64,000 nt of DNA from Rivularia sp. T60_A2020_040 (GCA_015272215.1 JACYMD010000093.1:1-64000); one strand, 5' to 3'; shown: positions 26,247 through 35,575, numbered from the stretch's first letter. Notes: generated by a model not told the origin, from the letters alone. Made by a program: numbers and translations.

Positions 26247-27572
26247 CCTTCCTAATTTATTCTCAATGCCTTCACAACCACCGGGAATGGTTTTTCGGCT
26301 GTTTTCACCGCACCAATTGCAACAATAATGACGATTGGCTTGAGACATTCGCTTGACGTTGGTAAAATCAGCGTTTTCTATTACTGCACCAGTACGCTCC
26401 CCCGTTTGATAATTAGGTGGATGCAAACGGCTACGGGGTGATGCTGTTTGTAAAGAACCATAAAATAATTGAGTTCCATTGAAGTCAGCACTAGATAAAT
26501 TCGCTTCATATAAAATGGTGCGGCAAAGATTAGCTTTCACTAAGTCGCAATGACTTAAATTAACCCGTACTAAATTGGCTTCACTCAAATCTGTCCACCG
26601 CAAATCTGTACCGGAAAGTTTCGCACCGGCAAGCATTACACCCAAGTCTATCACCCGCACTCCCGTAACTAAATCTTCTGCATAACCTCCGCTACCGTCA
26701 AGAATCGCTCTACCTAAATGTCCGTCTCGTTTTAGTGGTGTGAGCAATTTGGAACGAGATAAAAAGCGGAGAATTTTGGCTTTACCAACTGCGTCAACGC
26801 TGCTCAAAATTGCTGCTGTACGCCCTTCTGCAAGCAGTCTTTCTTGAGGCCAATCTTCCAAAAATCCTTGTTGATCTAATACTAAATCGGAAATGCCTTG
26901 AAAATATGTGTCAATTGTCTGCTGTTGAGTAATATTATTTTGCTGAATTGTTAGCAAGTTTTGCTGAATTGTTAAATCTTTGGAAATGATATACTGTCGC
27001 CAAGCAATATAAACCGCGATGACAGCGATGAGAATTTGTCCTAAAGCGCCAAACCACTCTGCTAAAGTTCCCGAAACATCCCAGTCAATTTTGCCGGGAA
27101 TAAATTTGAATAAGCCAGCAACTGCGACGATTATACCCAAAAAACCAATAATCAATGCTCGCTGTTGGGGTGTCAACAAGTCGGTGACTACGTTTTTCAA
27201 CCAGGGAAATAGTATTATTACGGATAAAGATAAAGTGACTGCTGTTCCGGTAATTCCTACTATTGGAAGATTTATGGCTATTCCTACAACCGTGACAATA
27301 GTTGAGAATAAAGTAATTAATAATGCTCGTGTCTTCACCGTCAGTGTGGTAGAAGTACTGCTAGAAAATGAGGAACGAGCTTGTTGTAAGGCTGCCATAT
27401 TTTCTTGAGACTGCACCGAAGCTATAGCCGAGTTTAGTAGTTGAGTGTTAAGCCCGTTGGATAACTCGGTTGTATCACCTGCACCTTCAAATTCATCTGG
27501 TTGCCATTTGTCTTCAGATGGGGGTTGCAGATTCGGAGGTTGCGATGAGTGGGAGTTAGATTCAATTGACAT
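26244..27572 (-). CDS. Pentapeptide-repeat membrane protein
   Basis: This 442-residue protein has a polar, Ser/Gln-rich N-terminal 80 residues and four hydrophobic helices (about residues 83-105, 108-128, 138-155 and 172-192). A short Gln-rich coiled segment follows, then pentapeptide repeats from about residue 310 (AKLSGTDLRWTDLSEANLVRVNLSHCDLVKANLCRTILYEANLSSADFNG is too regular to miss). The last 35 residues contain a CCNWC motif and further cysteines, possibly a metal site. The repeat folds as a right-handed beta-helix. The cellular role is unknown; such proteins are abundant in cyanobacteria. Confidence 0.8.
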   Translation of the reverse strand: MSIESNSHSSQPPNLQPPSEDKWQPDEFEGAGDTTELSNGLNTQLLNSAIASVQSQENMAALQQARSSFSSSTSTTLTVKTRALLITLFSTIVTVVGIAINLPIVGITGTAVTLSLSVIILFPWLKNVVTDLLTPQQRALIIGFLGIIVAVAGLFKFIPGKIDWDVSGTLAEWFGALGQILIAVIAVYIAWRQYIISKDLTIQQNLLTIQQNNITQQQTIDTYFQGISDLVLDQQGFLEDWPQERLLAEGRTAAILSSVDAVGKAKILRFLSRSKLLTPLKRDGHLGRAILDGSGGYAEDLVTGVRVIDLGVMLAGAKLSGTDLRWTDLSEANLVRVNLSHCDLVKANLCRTILYEANLSSADFNGTQLFYGSLQTASPRSRLHPPNYQTGERTGAVIENADFTNVKRMSQANRHYCCNWCGENSRKTIPGGCEGIENKLGR

Positions 27573-28570
27573 GATTATATTTTGGCATCAGCAGTTATAG
27601 GTTGAACATTGGGAATTATTTCCCCCAGGGTGAGCTTAGCGCAATCACAAAGGTACTATTTTTTACATTTATATCAAATTCTTTTTTCAATATTTAGACT
27701 TTGATATTTTTTTGTTCGGTGGTAATCCAATTTACTTATTGCTAGTTAAAATATTTTTTTACATATTGTATGGTCTAAGTTCAGCTTTTTTAGTTCATGA
27801 TAAATGTATAATTTTTAGCTATTAACACTATATTTAGACAAACTTTAACTTACTTTAATGAATGAGTTAAATGAGTTAGTTATATGTAGATAAAATTACT
27901 TTTACAGAATTATTAATTATTTAAATTATACGCTCAAATAGTTTGTTAGTTACATATTTTAAATCGAGATATTTAAATCGAGATACTTTACTTTCTATCG
28001 CCTATATAGAGAAGATTTTAGCGGGGGTGAAGTCCAGAAATACCCCACCCGCTTGCCAAGGTTGGGGAGGGGTGTACTTCATTTACTTGCAAACTGCTGT
28101 ATATAATTACATAACCTATATCTTGCACAGAGCCGCATAATTAGTCCATTTTAATGGACTTCTGCTATCAGACTGGGACTTGCAGTCCCAGGCGGGTAAA
28201 AACGTAGTCAAACAATTAGTAATTATTTTAACGATAGGTTTCTATGGTGCAAGATATGAAATACGCAATTTATTGTTGAAAGCAGCCGGATTAAATGTAA
28301 GCTCGTATTGTATATAAATTAAATAAATTAATAAATTAATAAATTAATAAATTAATTCAAAAAAATGTTTTGCTGAGATATTGGTTGGTTTATTACATGG
28401 TATGTCGTAGAGCAAATCAAAAATATTTAATGAATGGCAAGCAAGTATTATACTACTAAATAGATGAAATTCTAAATATATTCAATAAAATAATAAATAA
28501 AAAAACATGGATACTTGTTAAATAGAATAAAAAGCTGTATTCTAAATAGTATGATTTCTATGGATGCGAT
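27573..28570. other. One-kilobase gene-poor region with a MITE-like copy
   Basis: I see no credible gene. An inverted copy of the MITE-like family lies at 28119-28258. A hairpin-prone GC-rich patch at about 28045-28075 has TACCCCACC against GGGGAGGGGTGTA. A tandem array of AATAAATTA-type 9-mers occupies about 28316-28356. The rest is AT-rich. Confidence 0.6.
28119..28258. mobile_element. MITE-like element, copy C (inverted, shorter)
   Basis: Termini TATCTTGCAC and GGTGCAAGATATGA flank the same two hairpins as copies A and B, in the opposite orientation. One arm differs from A and B but matches copy D at 35365 (CATAGAAACCTAT), so C and D form a subfamily. Confidence 0.75.
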
Positions 28571-29314
28571 ATGGCATTTTGGAGCAGTTTTGTTGCCTAT
28601 TTTTTAACTACTTCTTTGATTTTTGGTTGTAGTGATCGGGCAGAATTAACAAGACAGGGCAGCAAAAGAGTAGTGCAAGAAACCAATGTTGCCCAATTGC
28701 TGATACAAGCCTCTGAAATAAAGGAAGCTGAAGACTTGTTTATTCAAGGTTCGGAATTATTAGAAGCGAATCGTTACGAAGACGCGATCGCAATTTACAA
28801 TCGGGTGATTGCAACTACACCCAATAACGCAGAAGCTTGGATTAACAGGGGAAATGCCTTATTTTCTTTACAGCGATACGGACAAGCGTTAGATTCTTAT
28901 GATAGGGCGATCGCGATTCAGCCAGACAAACATGAAGCATGGTACAACCGGGGGAACACTCTATCGGCGATGCAGCTACATCAAGAAGCGATAACATCTT
29001 ATGACAAAGCCATTGCCATCGAACCCAAAAAATACGAAGCTTGGATTAATCGAGGTATTGCCCTGACAAAATTGCAGCGATATTCCCAAGCTTTAGCATC
29101 TTACGATAAAGCCATTGCCATCGAACCCAATAAGCATCAAGCTTATTATAACAAAGCTTGTACTTATGCTTTGCAAAAAGATACTACAGCAGCAATTAGC
29201 AATCTACAAAAAGCAATGAAACTTGTTCCAGGTAAGTACGAAAAACTAGCGAAAACTGATCCAGATTTTGCTAGAGTACGCAACACTGAGCAGTTTCGAG
29301 ATTTACTTAATTAG
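28571..29314 (+). CDS. TPR-repeat putative lipoprotein
   Basis: This 247-residue protein has an N-terminal hydrophobic segment ending SLIFGCSD near residue 20, which may be a lipobox with the acylated cysteine. At least four tetratricopeptide repeats follow from about residue 55 (AEAWINRGNALFSLQRYGQALDSYDRAIAIQP is one unit; three others follow closely). TPRs make a superhelical protein-binding surface. No partner can be inferred from neighbours. It stands alone between two repeat-rich gaps. Confidence 0.8.
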   Translation: MAFWSSFVAYFLTTSLIFGCSDRAELTRQGSKRVVQETNVAQLLIQASEIKEAEDLFIQGSELLEANRYEDAIAIYNRVIATTPNNAEAWINRGNALFSLQRYGQALDSYDRAIAIQPDKHEAWYNRGNTLSAMQLHQEAITSYDKAIAIEPKKYEAWINRGIALTKLQRYSQALASYDKAIAIEPNKHQAYYNKACTYALQKDTTAAISNLQKAMKLVPGKYEKLAKTDPDFARVRNTEQFRDLLN

Positions 29315-29639
29315 GGAATTGGGGTTTGAGGGAGATGGAGGGACTTTCGGGATAGATAAATCTTAACTCCGGTGGTAAGTTGTCGCGGATTTAATTTGTA
29401 TTTTTCTAGCGGGCAGGATGCCCGCACAACAAGACTTTAATGAAATTTAAATATACAAATTAAACGCTTTTTAGCTTACTAACTTCGGTGGTACTAACTC
29501 TTTGTTCTTTTTTTTTTGAATAGAATAATTGTGTATAAAATAAAAATAAAATATTATTTGAGTCTTTAAATTAGGGATAGAAAGTTACTTGTGAAACTTA
29601 GTATGATAAGTTACAATAATATAATTTATCTAAATAACT
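29315..29639. other. Gap with MITE-like repeat copy 2
   Basis: The region 29380-29476 carries the repeat with central hairpin GCGGGCAGGATGCCCGC and right end AAACGCTTTTTAGCTT. Nothing else is seen except a T-run near 29504-29517. Confidence 0.7.
29380..29476. repeat. MITE-like repeat with GCGGGCAGGATGCCCGC hairpin, copy 2
   Basis: The copy matches 18845-18931 nearly throughout. Its right terminus is shared with the perfect palindrome at 11767-11816, which links the three loci. Confidence 0.75.
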
Positions 29640-30212
29640 ATGTATTCTCAAGCAAAATTCATAGATTCAAGTATCGATGAATATCTGCAATTTGATTTAG
29701 AAAGTATAGTACGTCACGAATATATTGCAGGGCAAGTTTATCCCGTACTTAAGGATTCTCATAACTTAAAAATTATTGCTGAGAATCTATTTGCAAGATT
29801 GCGTACTCAGTTGTACGGTACTGATTGTCAGGTTTTTACATCTGATATGAAAATAAGAATTGAACCAATAAATGCTTTTTACTATCCAGAAGTATCAGTT
29901 GTTCGTGATTCTGAAGATAGAGAATTATATTTCAAAACTTGTCCTTGTTTGATTGCAGAAGTTATTTCACCAATTACAGAACGTATAGATCGTAACGAAA
30001 AATTATTTAATTATCGTAAATTACCAAGTTTACAAGAATATATGTTAGTGCATCAATCAGAAATGAAAGTAGAACTTTATCGAAAATTTTATCAAAATAA
30101 CTGGTTTATGCAAATTATTACTCAAGACAATATTTTACAATTACAATCGGTTGATGTTGAAATTACAATGGCAGAAATTTACGAAGATGTAGAATTTGGG
30201 CAAGATAATTAA
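29640..30212 (+). CDS. Uma2 family endonuclease-like protein
   Basis: This 190-residue protein matches the Uma2 (DUF820) family of restriction-endonuclease-fold proteins, which are very numerous in cyanobacteria. Expected landmarks are present: the N-terminal YEYI-like RHEYIAGQVYPV, the acidic position in YYPEVSVVRD (usually YPDV), and LIAEVISPITERIDRNEKLFNYRKLPSLQEYMLV, with the second acidic residue and the conserved tail. The substrate is unknown for most members. It is followed 10 bp later by the sugar-nucleotide reductase gene. Confidence 0.85.
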   Translation: MYSQAKFIDSSIDEYLQFDLESIVRHEYIAGQVYPVLKDSHNLKIIAENLFARLRTQLYGTDCQVFTSDMKIRIEPINAFYYPEVSVVRDSEDRELYFKTCPCLIAEVISPITERIDRNEKLFNYRKLPSLQEYMLVHQSEMKVELYRKFYQNNWFMQIITQDNILQLQSVDVEITMAEIYEDVEFGQDN

Positions 30213-30222
30213 TAATTAACCA

Positions 30223-31092
30223 ATGAAAAAACTTTTAATTACTGGTGCAAGTGGGTTTCTGGGATGGCATTTATGTCAATTAGCAAATATGGAATGGGAT
30301 GTTTACGGGACATATTTTTCTCATAGCTTAGAAATTCCGGGGATTAAATTGGTAAAAGTTGATTTAACTAATTTCGCAGAAGTTAAAAGAGTATTTCAAG
30401 AAATACAGCCAGCAGCGGTTATTCATACTGCTGCACAATCTCAACCGAATTATTGTCAAATTCATCCCGAAGAATCGTTGTTAATTAACGTTACAGCATC
30501 TTTGAATATTGCGGGATTATGTGCAGATAATTCCATTCCTTACGTATTCACTTCAACAGATTTAGTGTTTGATGGTTTGAAGGGTTTTTATCAGGAAACA
30601 GACAGTGTAAATCCGGTAAATATTTACGGAGAACACAAAGTTATGGCGGAAATGGGGATATTAGAACGTTATCCTCAAGCTACAATTTGTCGAATGCCTT
30701 TAATGTTTGGGAATGCAACTCCTACAGCTTCTAGTTTTTTACAATCATTTATGAAAATGCTTCAAGAAGGGAAAGAATTAAAGTTGTTTGTAGATGAATT
30801 CCGCACTCCGGTAAATGGTAAAACAGCAGCTAAAGGATTATTACTAGCGGTAGAGAAAGTTCAAGGAATTATTCATTTAGGAGGAAAAGAAAGAGTTTCA
30901 CGTTATGATTTTGGTCGCTTATTAGTAGAAACATTTCAAATTTACGCAGCCAAAATTAAAGCTAGTAAACAACAAGATGTTAAAATGGCAGCACCTAGAC
31001 CACAGGATGTTTCTTTAGACAGTTCCAAAGCTTTTAAATTGGGTTATGCACCGTTAACTTTACGAGAACAGCTATTAGAGCTCAAAGGTTAA
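30223..31092 (+). CDS. RmlD-like SDR family sugar-nucleotide reductase
   Basis: This 289-residue protein is an extended short-chain dehydrogenase. It has the nucleotide loop GASGFLG at residues 8-14, the VIHTAAQSQPNYCQ block, TSTDLVFDG and the catalytic YxxxK in IYGEHK. The sequence resembles dTDP-4-dehydrorhamnose reductase (RmlD) more than epimerases. NAD(P)H-dependent reduction of a 4-keto sugar nucleotide is the likely reaction. It is not next to other rml genes, so the precise substrate is open. It ends in a dense heptamer repeat tract. Confidence 0.75.
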   Translation: MKKLLITGASGFLGWHLCQLANMEWDVYGTYFSHSLEIPGIKLVKVDLTNFAEVKRVFQEIQPAAVIHTAAQSQPNYCQIHPEESLLINVTASLNIAGLCADNSIPYVFTSTDLVFDGLKGFYQETDSVNPVNIYGEHKVMAEMGILERYPQATICRMPLMFGNATPTASSFLQSFMKMLQEGKELKLFVDEFRTPVNGKTAAKGLLLAVEKVQGIIHLGGKERVSRYDFGRLLVETFQIYAAKIKASKQQDVKMAAPRPQDVSLDSSKAFKLGYAPLTLREQLLELKG

Positions 31093-31095
31093 AGG

Positions 31096-31196
31096 TCAAC
31101 TGTCCACTGTCAACTGTCCACTGTCAACTGTCCACTGTCAACTGTCAACTGTCCACTGTCAACTGTCAACTGTCCACTGTCCACTGTCAACTGTCA
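31096..31196. repeat. Dense TTGACAG/TGGACAG heptamer tract, running into phnF
   Basis: About fourteen heptamers alternate CAACTGT and CCACTGT. The tract extends into the last codons of phnF on the minus strand and supplies its stop codon. Confidence 0.85.
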
Positions 31197-31921
31197 TTCT
31201 CAAAATCCAACTGCACTTTATCTCCGCGAAATCGGGTTACACCGTATTCGATTATATCTCCTGATTGGTTGAGGTTTACGGATTCTACTAATAAGATTGG
31301 TTGGTTAAGAGCTACTTGCAGTAATCTAGCATCTTGGGGCTGAATTAAACGGGCGGAAACGCTGGTACTGCGACGGATATGATCACAATTGTACAGATGC
31401 TGCATTAATTTGGATATTGATTTGATTTCTTGCAATAATTCAATGTTTTTTGGCGCTAACAAGTCTGGAAATAACTTGAGGGGAAAATAACTTGTAGCAA
31501 CAACAATTGGCTCGGAGTCTGCAAAACCAAGACGTTCTATTAAGGCTACTGGTTCACCTTGGTTTAATTGTAAATTTTCTGCTAATGAAGTATCGGCAGT
31601 TACTTCTATTGTGCGTATTAGTTCGTAGTTGCCTTGACGACCTTGAGCTTTTAATGCTTGGTTGTAGCGTACTCTTTTACCGATAGGATAGCGAATTGTT
31701 TTCTCTGCTACAAACATACCCCGTCCTCGATCAACTCTTAACAATCCTTCAATTTTTAATAAAGCAATTGCTTGTCTAATAGTATGGCGATTTACGGCAA
31801 ATTGTTGGGAAAATTGAGCTTCTGAGGGCAATTTTTCGCCTTTTTTGTAGATTCCCTCATTAATACTTTCTCTGATTTGGGCTGCTATCTGAATATATAT
31901 GGGCAAGGTTTCGCGCTTCAT
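31187..31921 (-). CDS. phnF: GntR/HutC-family phosphonate regulator PhnF
   Basis: This 244-residue protein has an N-terminal winged helix of the GntR type (PIYIQIAAQIRESINEG, EAQFSQQFAVNRHTIRQAIALLKIEGLLRV, residues 8-70) and a UTRA effector-binding domain from about residue 90, which marks the HutC subfamily. Divergent position from the C-P lyase genes identifies it as PhnF, the usual repressor of phosphonate use. A matching operator lies in the gap. The last codons and stop lie in a heptamer repeat, so the C-terminal tail may have been altered by repeat expansion. Confidence 0.88.
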   Translation of the reverse strand: MKRETLPIYIQIAAQIRESINEGIYKKGEKLPSEAQFSQQFAVNRHTIRQAIALLKIEGLLRVDRGRGMFVAEKTIRYPIGKRVRYNQALKAQGRQGNYELIRTIEVTADTSLAENLQLNQGEPVALIERLGFADSEPIVVATSYFPLKLFPDLLAPKNIELLQEIKSISKLMQHLYNCDHIRRSTSVSARLIQPQDARLLQVALNQPILLVESVNLNQSGDIIEYGVTRFRGDKVQLDFENDS

Positions 31922-32355
31922 AATTTAGTCATTATTTAGCCATAAATTCTTGTTGTCAAATCGTCGTAATTAAGTTAACATATCTGTGATTGTCTAGATG
32001 TCTAGACAAGTGACCGATATTTGAAAATACATATTACATTAGGGTGTTTCAGTCGATTTTGTAATTAATATTAGTTTTGGTTCAATTTTTGTATTTTCGT
32101 AATCTCTGTTAATTGAAAACAAGTCTAAGTAAAATTAGTTTTGTTGATTTTCAACAGTCGCGATATATGAAATTTAAGCATACTAATTAACTAAATTAAA
32201 TTACAAATCATTTGTAGTAAGTTTATTTTTTTTGCTTTATTTCTAGTTCTCCTATTTTTGATATCCGGCAATAAGAGTTGATATTTTGGTTTCTGAACTA
32301 TTAAATCCTGATTAAATCATTAATTATAGGGATTTGATACATATTTTTCTCATTT
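31922..32355. other. Divergent control region phnF-phnG
   Basis: The 434-bp gap is AT-rich and holds the PhnF-type operator at 31991-32008, near phnF. No other gene is seen. The phnG promoter cannot be fixed by eye. Confidence 0.6.
31991..32008. promoter_or_regulatory. Putative PhnF operator
   Basis: TGTCTAGATGTCTAGACA contains the perfect palindrome TGTCTAGACA and an overlapping half-copy. HutC-type GntR regulators bind GT-N-TAGAC-type palindromes, and the site lies between phnF and phnG, 70 bp before the phnF start. Confidence 0.7.
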
Positions 32356-32814
32356 ATGGTATCCCAAACACAAAGACAAGCCTGTATGGCGACTTTAGCA
32401 AAAGCTGAGTTAAAGCAACTGGAGGAATTAGTTGAGCAGTTAGGCTTGTTACCGGAATATAGCTTTTTGCGATCGCCAGAAATTGGCAGCGCAATGGTTA
32501 GGGGTAGCATCAGTGGTAGTGGTAGTGATTTTAACTTAGGTGAAATTACTATAACTCGCTGTGTCGTGCAGATACAAACAGGAGATGAAGAGTGCATTGC
32601 AGGATTTGGATATGTAAAAGGGCGATCGCGTCGTCATGCAGAACTAGCTGCGGTATGCGATGGACTGTTGCAATGTCCTTCCTGGTACGAACGAGTTGAG
32701 GTTGAAGTGATACAGCCACTGAATGCAACAAGACAGCATACTCATGAATTAGAACAGCGTCAAACATCTGCGACAAAGGTAGATTTTTTTACTCTTATTA
32801 GGGGAGAAAATTAA
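32356..32814 (+). CDS. phnG: Phosphonate C-P lyase subunit PhnG
   Basis: This 152-residue protein matches PhnG, part of the PhnGHIJ core that cleaves the carbon-phosphorus bond after attaching phosphonate to ATP. Typical motifs are the N-terminal RQACMATLAKAE, MVRGSISGSGSDFNLGE, TITRCVVQI and GRSRRHAELAAVCDGLLQ. Its stop codon overlaps the phnH start by one base (TAATG), which indicates coupling. It heads the operon that follows the PhnF operator. Confidence 0.95.
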   Translation: MVSQTQRQACMATLAKAELKQLEELVEQLGLLPEYSFLRSPEIGSAMVRGSISGSGSDFNLGEITITRCVVQIQTGDEECIAGFGYVKGRSRRHAELAAVCDGLLQCPSWYERVEVEVIQPLNATRQHTHELEQRQTSATKVDFFTLIRGEN

Positions 32815-33398
32815 TGACAATTACGCAGTTACCAGGATTAAAAAACCCAGTGCATGATGCCCAGGATACATTTCGATCTTTACTTGCAGCGATGGCGCAA
32901 CCCGGAAAACTTTTTGAGATAGAAGTTATAAAAAATAGTTTTTTACAAGTTAAGGCAGCTTATGCAGCAACTTGTTTAACGTTATTAGATTTAGAAACTC
33001 AGGTGTGGTTGCAACCGGGATTTAGCAACGAATTTAAAGCTTGGTTAATGTTTCATTGTGGTTGTAACTTTGTCAGTCAGCCGAATTTAGCTAATTTCGC
33101 GCTGATTAATGATGTAGAGACAATACCGGAACTCTCAAACTTTAATTTGGGTACAGCAGAACGCCCCGAAACCTCAACAACGCTGTTAATACCAGTTGAG
33201 AGTTGGGAACGAGGACAATCTGTAGAGTTAATTGGACCGGGAATTTTAGCAAATCAGCAAATTTCGCCGAAATTACCGGCTCGTTTTTGGGATTGTTGGA
33301 AAGCAAATCATCAAGCTTATCCTCAAGGAATTGATGTATTTTTATTTACTGAGAATCAGGTGATGGGATTACCCAGAACGGTTAATTTTCATCTCTAA
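32814..33398 (+). CDS. phnH: Phosphonate C-P lyase subunit PhnH
   Basis: This 194-residue protein matches PhnH, the structural subunit of the C-P lyase core. It has the N-terminal GLKNPVHDAQDTFRSLLAAMAQPG block, TCLTLLDLETQVWL, and LIPVESWERGQSVELIGPGI near residue 130. It starts inside the phnG stop codon with GGGGAGA upstream. Length is normal. Confidence 0.94.
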   Translation: MTITQLPGLKNPVHDAQDTFRSLLAAMAQPGKLFEIEVIKNSFLQVKAAYAATCLTLLDLETQVWLQPGFSNEFKAWLMFHCGCNFVSQPNLANFALINDVETIPELSNFNLGTAERPETSTTLLIPVESWERGQSVELIGPGILANQQISPKLPARFWDCWKANHQAYPQGIDVFLFTENQVMGLPRTVNFHL

Positions 33399-33543
33399 CT
33401 ATATGTTTAACTATATTTTTCGTAAACAAACCCGGTTTTTTTTGACTTATCAATAATGGTGCATTTGGTTGGTAATTACGAATTAAGTAAGACAGCGCTC
33501 GCTGAGAAATGTTGTTAACCTTGTCCAAACCAGGAATCTACCT

Positions 33544-33936
33544 ATGACTCTCAATATTAGAACCGCTAACCTTGAAGACGTACCCCTGCTGATCGAATTA
33601 TGTGCAGGAATGGATGGTGAGTCTCCCTTACCAAATGTTTTAGCAGAAGAGATTTTCGCCGCGATTGTCAAAATACCTAACTATCACATTTATATTGTTT
33701 ACGAAAATCATCAGCCTGTAGGTACATTTAGTCTGCTTCACGTACCAAAAATGATGCAGGAAGAATATCATAAATATGCAGTATTAGATGCGGTAACCGT
33801 GACTCACAAACTTCGCGATCGCGGTATTGCTCAACAAATGATTCAAGCTGCAATGCAACTGAGTCAAGAAGCTGGATGTTATAAATTAATGTTGTCTTCT
33901 AATTTAAAAAAAGAACGTACTTATCAATATGTATAG
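33544..33936 (+). CDS. GNAT acetyltransferase in the phn cluster, C-terminally truncated
   Basis: This 130-residue protein is a GNAT acetyltransferase: the N-terminal IRTANLEDVPLLIELC, central FSLLHVPKM, and acetyl-CoA loop LRDRGIAQQMI are clear. It ends at KKERTYQYV, just where such proteins continue with the last strand pair (FYESLGF and on), so about 20 residues appear to be missing. In other phn clusters a GNAT enzyme (PhnO) acetylates aminophosphonates; that role is possible by position. The truncation may reduce activity. Confidence 0.65.
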   Translation: MTLNIRTANLEDVPLLIELCAGMDGESPLPNVLAEEIFAAIVKIPNYHIYIVYENHQPVGTFSLLHVPKMMQEEYHKYAVLDAVTVTHKLRDRGIAQQMIQAAMQLSQEAGCYKLMLSSNLKKERTYQYV

Positions 33937-34060
33937 AGATGGAAGGGGACAAGGGAACAAGGAAGGGGATGGGGAGAAATTAACTGATAACTGATAACTG
34001 ATAACTGTCAACTGTCAACTAACTCCTAACTATTTGGGAATTAAAAACTGGAGCAAATTT
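33937..34060. repeat. Heptamer repeats between the GNAT gene and phnI
   Basis: Direct copies of GATAACT and CAACTGT-type units occupy about 33980-34030. Confidence 0.7.
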
Positions 34061-35317
34061 ATGCCTTATGTTGCTGTCAAGGGGGGTGAAAAAGCAATTG
34101 AAAATGCTGAAGCACTGCTTAAATTTTTGCGTCGTGGTGATACTAATATGCAAGAATTGAGTTTAGAGCAAATTCAACAGCAGTTGGCTTTGGCAGTTAA
34201 TCGGGTGATGACAGAAGGTAGCTTGTATGACGAAGAACTTGCAGCCCTGGCGATTAAACAATCTTGGGGAGATTTAGTAGAAGCAATATTTTTATTACGA
34301 GCATATCGTACTACTCTTCCTCGGTTATATTACAGCCAACCGATAGATACTGAAAAAATGCGGGTTCGACGGCGGATTAGTGCTATTTTCAAAGATGTAC
34401 CCGGAGGACAATGTTTAGGACCAACTTTTGATTATGTCCATCGTTTACTAGATTTTAAATTAATGGCAGAAGGGGAGGTTCCAACTGCACCGTTAGGAGA
34501 AATTAATTCTGAATCGATATCCAGAGTTATTGATACTTTGAATCAAGAAGGATTGATTGAGGATGGGGAGATTAAAGGACAAGGGGATAATCAATTAGTG
34601 ATTCCCCAATTCCCAATTCCCAATTCCCAATTCCCAATTCCCAATTCTTCGGTACCTTACGACATTACTCGTGAACCGCTGACTTTTCCGGCTTCTCGTG
34701 ATGCACGATTGCAAAATTTGGCTCGTGCTGATGAGGGTTTTTTGCTGTCTTTGGCTTATTCTACTCAGCGGGGTTATGGAAGAAATCATCCTTTTGCTGG
34801 AGAGATTCGCATGGGGGAAGTCGAGGTGGTAATTTGTCCTCCGGAATTGGGTTTTGATGTGGTAATAGGAGAAATTACTGTTACTGAGGTGCAGATGGTA
34901 AATCAGTTTAAGGGCAGCAAGGATATTCCGGCGCAGTTTACTTGTGGTTATGGATTAACTTTTGGGTATAACGAACGCAAAGCAATGTCGATGGCTCTTG
35001 TAGATAGAGCGATGCGGGCTTCTGAGTTGGATGAAACGGTAGAAAGTCCGGCTCAAGATATAGAATTTGTGATGTCTCACTCTGACAATGTTGAGGCTCA
35101 AGGTTTTGTACAACATTTAAAATTACCGCATTATATCGATTTTCAAGCAGAATTGAATCTGGTGCGAAAAATGCGTCAGGATGCATCGAAGAATAAACAA
35201 GATAAAGATATTATGGATAAATTGTCTGAAAAAGATTCTGTTTGTCAAGAGTCTCAGGTTACAAAAAACATGGATATTTCGGAAAATGTTTTATCGAATA
35301 TCGAATCAGCAAAATGA
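34061..35317 (+). CDS. phnI: Phosphonate C-P lyase subunit PhnI (with in-frame heptamer insertion)
   Basis: ATG 34061 is chosen because it follows GGAG and gives the conserved start MPYVAVKGGEKAI. An upstream TTG would add nine residues. The 418-residue protein is PhnI, the nucleosidase subunit that replaces adenine with the phosphonate on ATP. Landmarks include RRRISAIFKDVPGGQCLGPT and DEGFLLSLAYSTQRGYGRNHPF. Between them, six perfect CCCAATT heptamers (34605-34646) are translated as QFPIPNSQFPIPNS inside a normally short linker. Forty-two bases keep the frame. The C-terminal 40 residues are hydrophilic and poorly conserved. Confidence 0.94.
   Translation: MPYVAVKGGEKAIENAEALLKFLRRGDTNMQELSLEQIQQQLALAVNRVMTEGSLYDEELAALAIKQSWGDLVEAIFLLRAYRTTLPRLYYSQPIDTEKMRVRRRISAIFKDVPGGQCLGPTFDYVHRLLDFKLMAEGEVPTAPLGEINSESISRVIDTLNQEGLIEDGEIKGQGDNQLVIPQFPIPNSQFPIPNSSVPYDITREPLTFPASRDARLQNLARADEGFLLSLAYSTQRGYGRNHPFAGEIRMGEVEVVICPPELGFDVVIGEITVTEVQMVNQFKGSKDIPAQFTCGYGLTFGYNERKAMSMALVDRAMRASELDETVESPAQDIEFVMSHSDNVEAQGFVQHLKLPHYIDFQAELNLVRKMRQDASKNKQDKDIMDKLSEKDSVCQESQVTKNMDISENVLSNIESAK
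34605..34646 (+). repeat. Six CCCAATT heptamers inside phnI
   Basis: Exactly six tandem copies are present. Seven bases times six gives 42, which preserves the reading frame. Confidence 0.95.
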
Positions 35318-35575
35318 TTTCAGGTTTAAATTATATTACTCGATCAAAAAAATAATATAGATACATATTGCAGCATAGAAACCTATTGTTAAAATAATTA
35401 CTAATTGTTTGATTTTGTTTTTTACCCACCTGGAACTGCAAGTCCCAGTCTGATAGCAGAAGTCCATTAAAATGGACTAAAAATATTACAGCTTTAGGTT
35501 AGTTATATTTTTATTTATATTTTTTATACTCCGAACTACTAACTCCTAACTCTTAATTCCTAACTCTTATAATGT
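35318..35575. mobile_element. phnI-phnJ gap with degraded MITE-like copy D
   Basis: From about 35365 to 35500 the sequence matches copy C (CATAGAAACCTAT, TGGAACTGCAAGTCCCA, AGTCCATTAAAATGGACT). The left end is mutated (TATTGCAGC) and no right inverted repeat remains. AACTCCT/TAACTCT heptamers follow to the phnJ start. Confidence 0.7.

Noticed and set aside
28045-28075. GC-rich inverted repeat considered as a terminator
   Set aside because: There is no plus- or minus-strand gene directly upstream and no T-tract; it is more likely part of an interspersed repeat.
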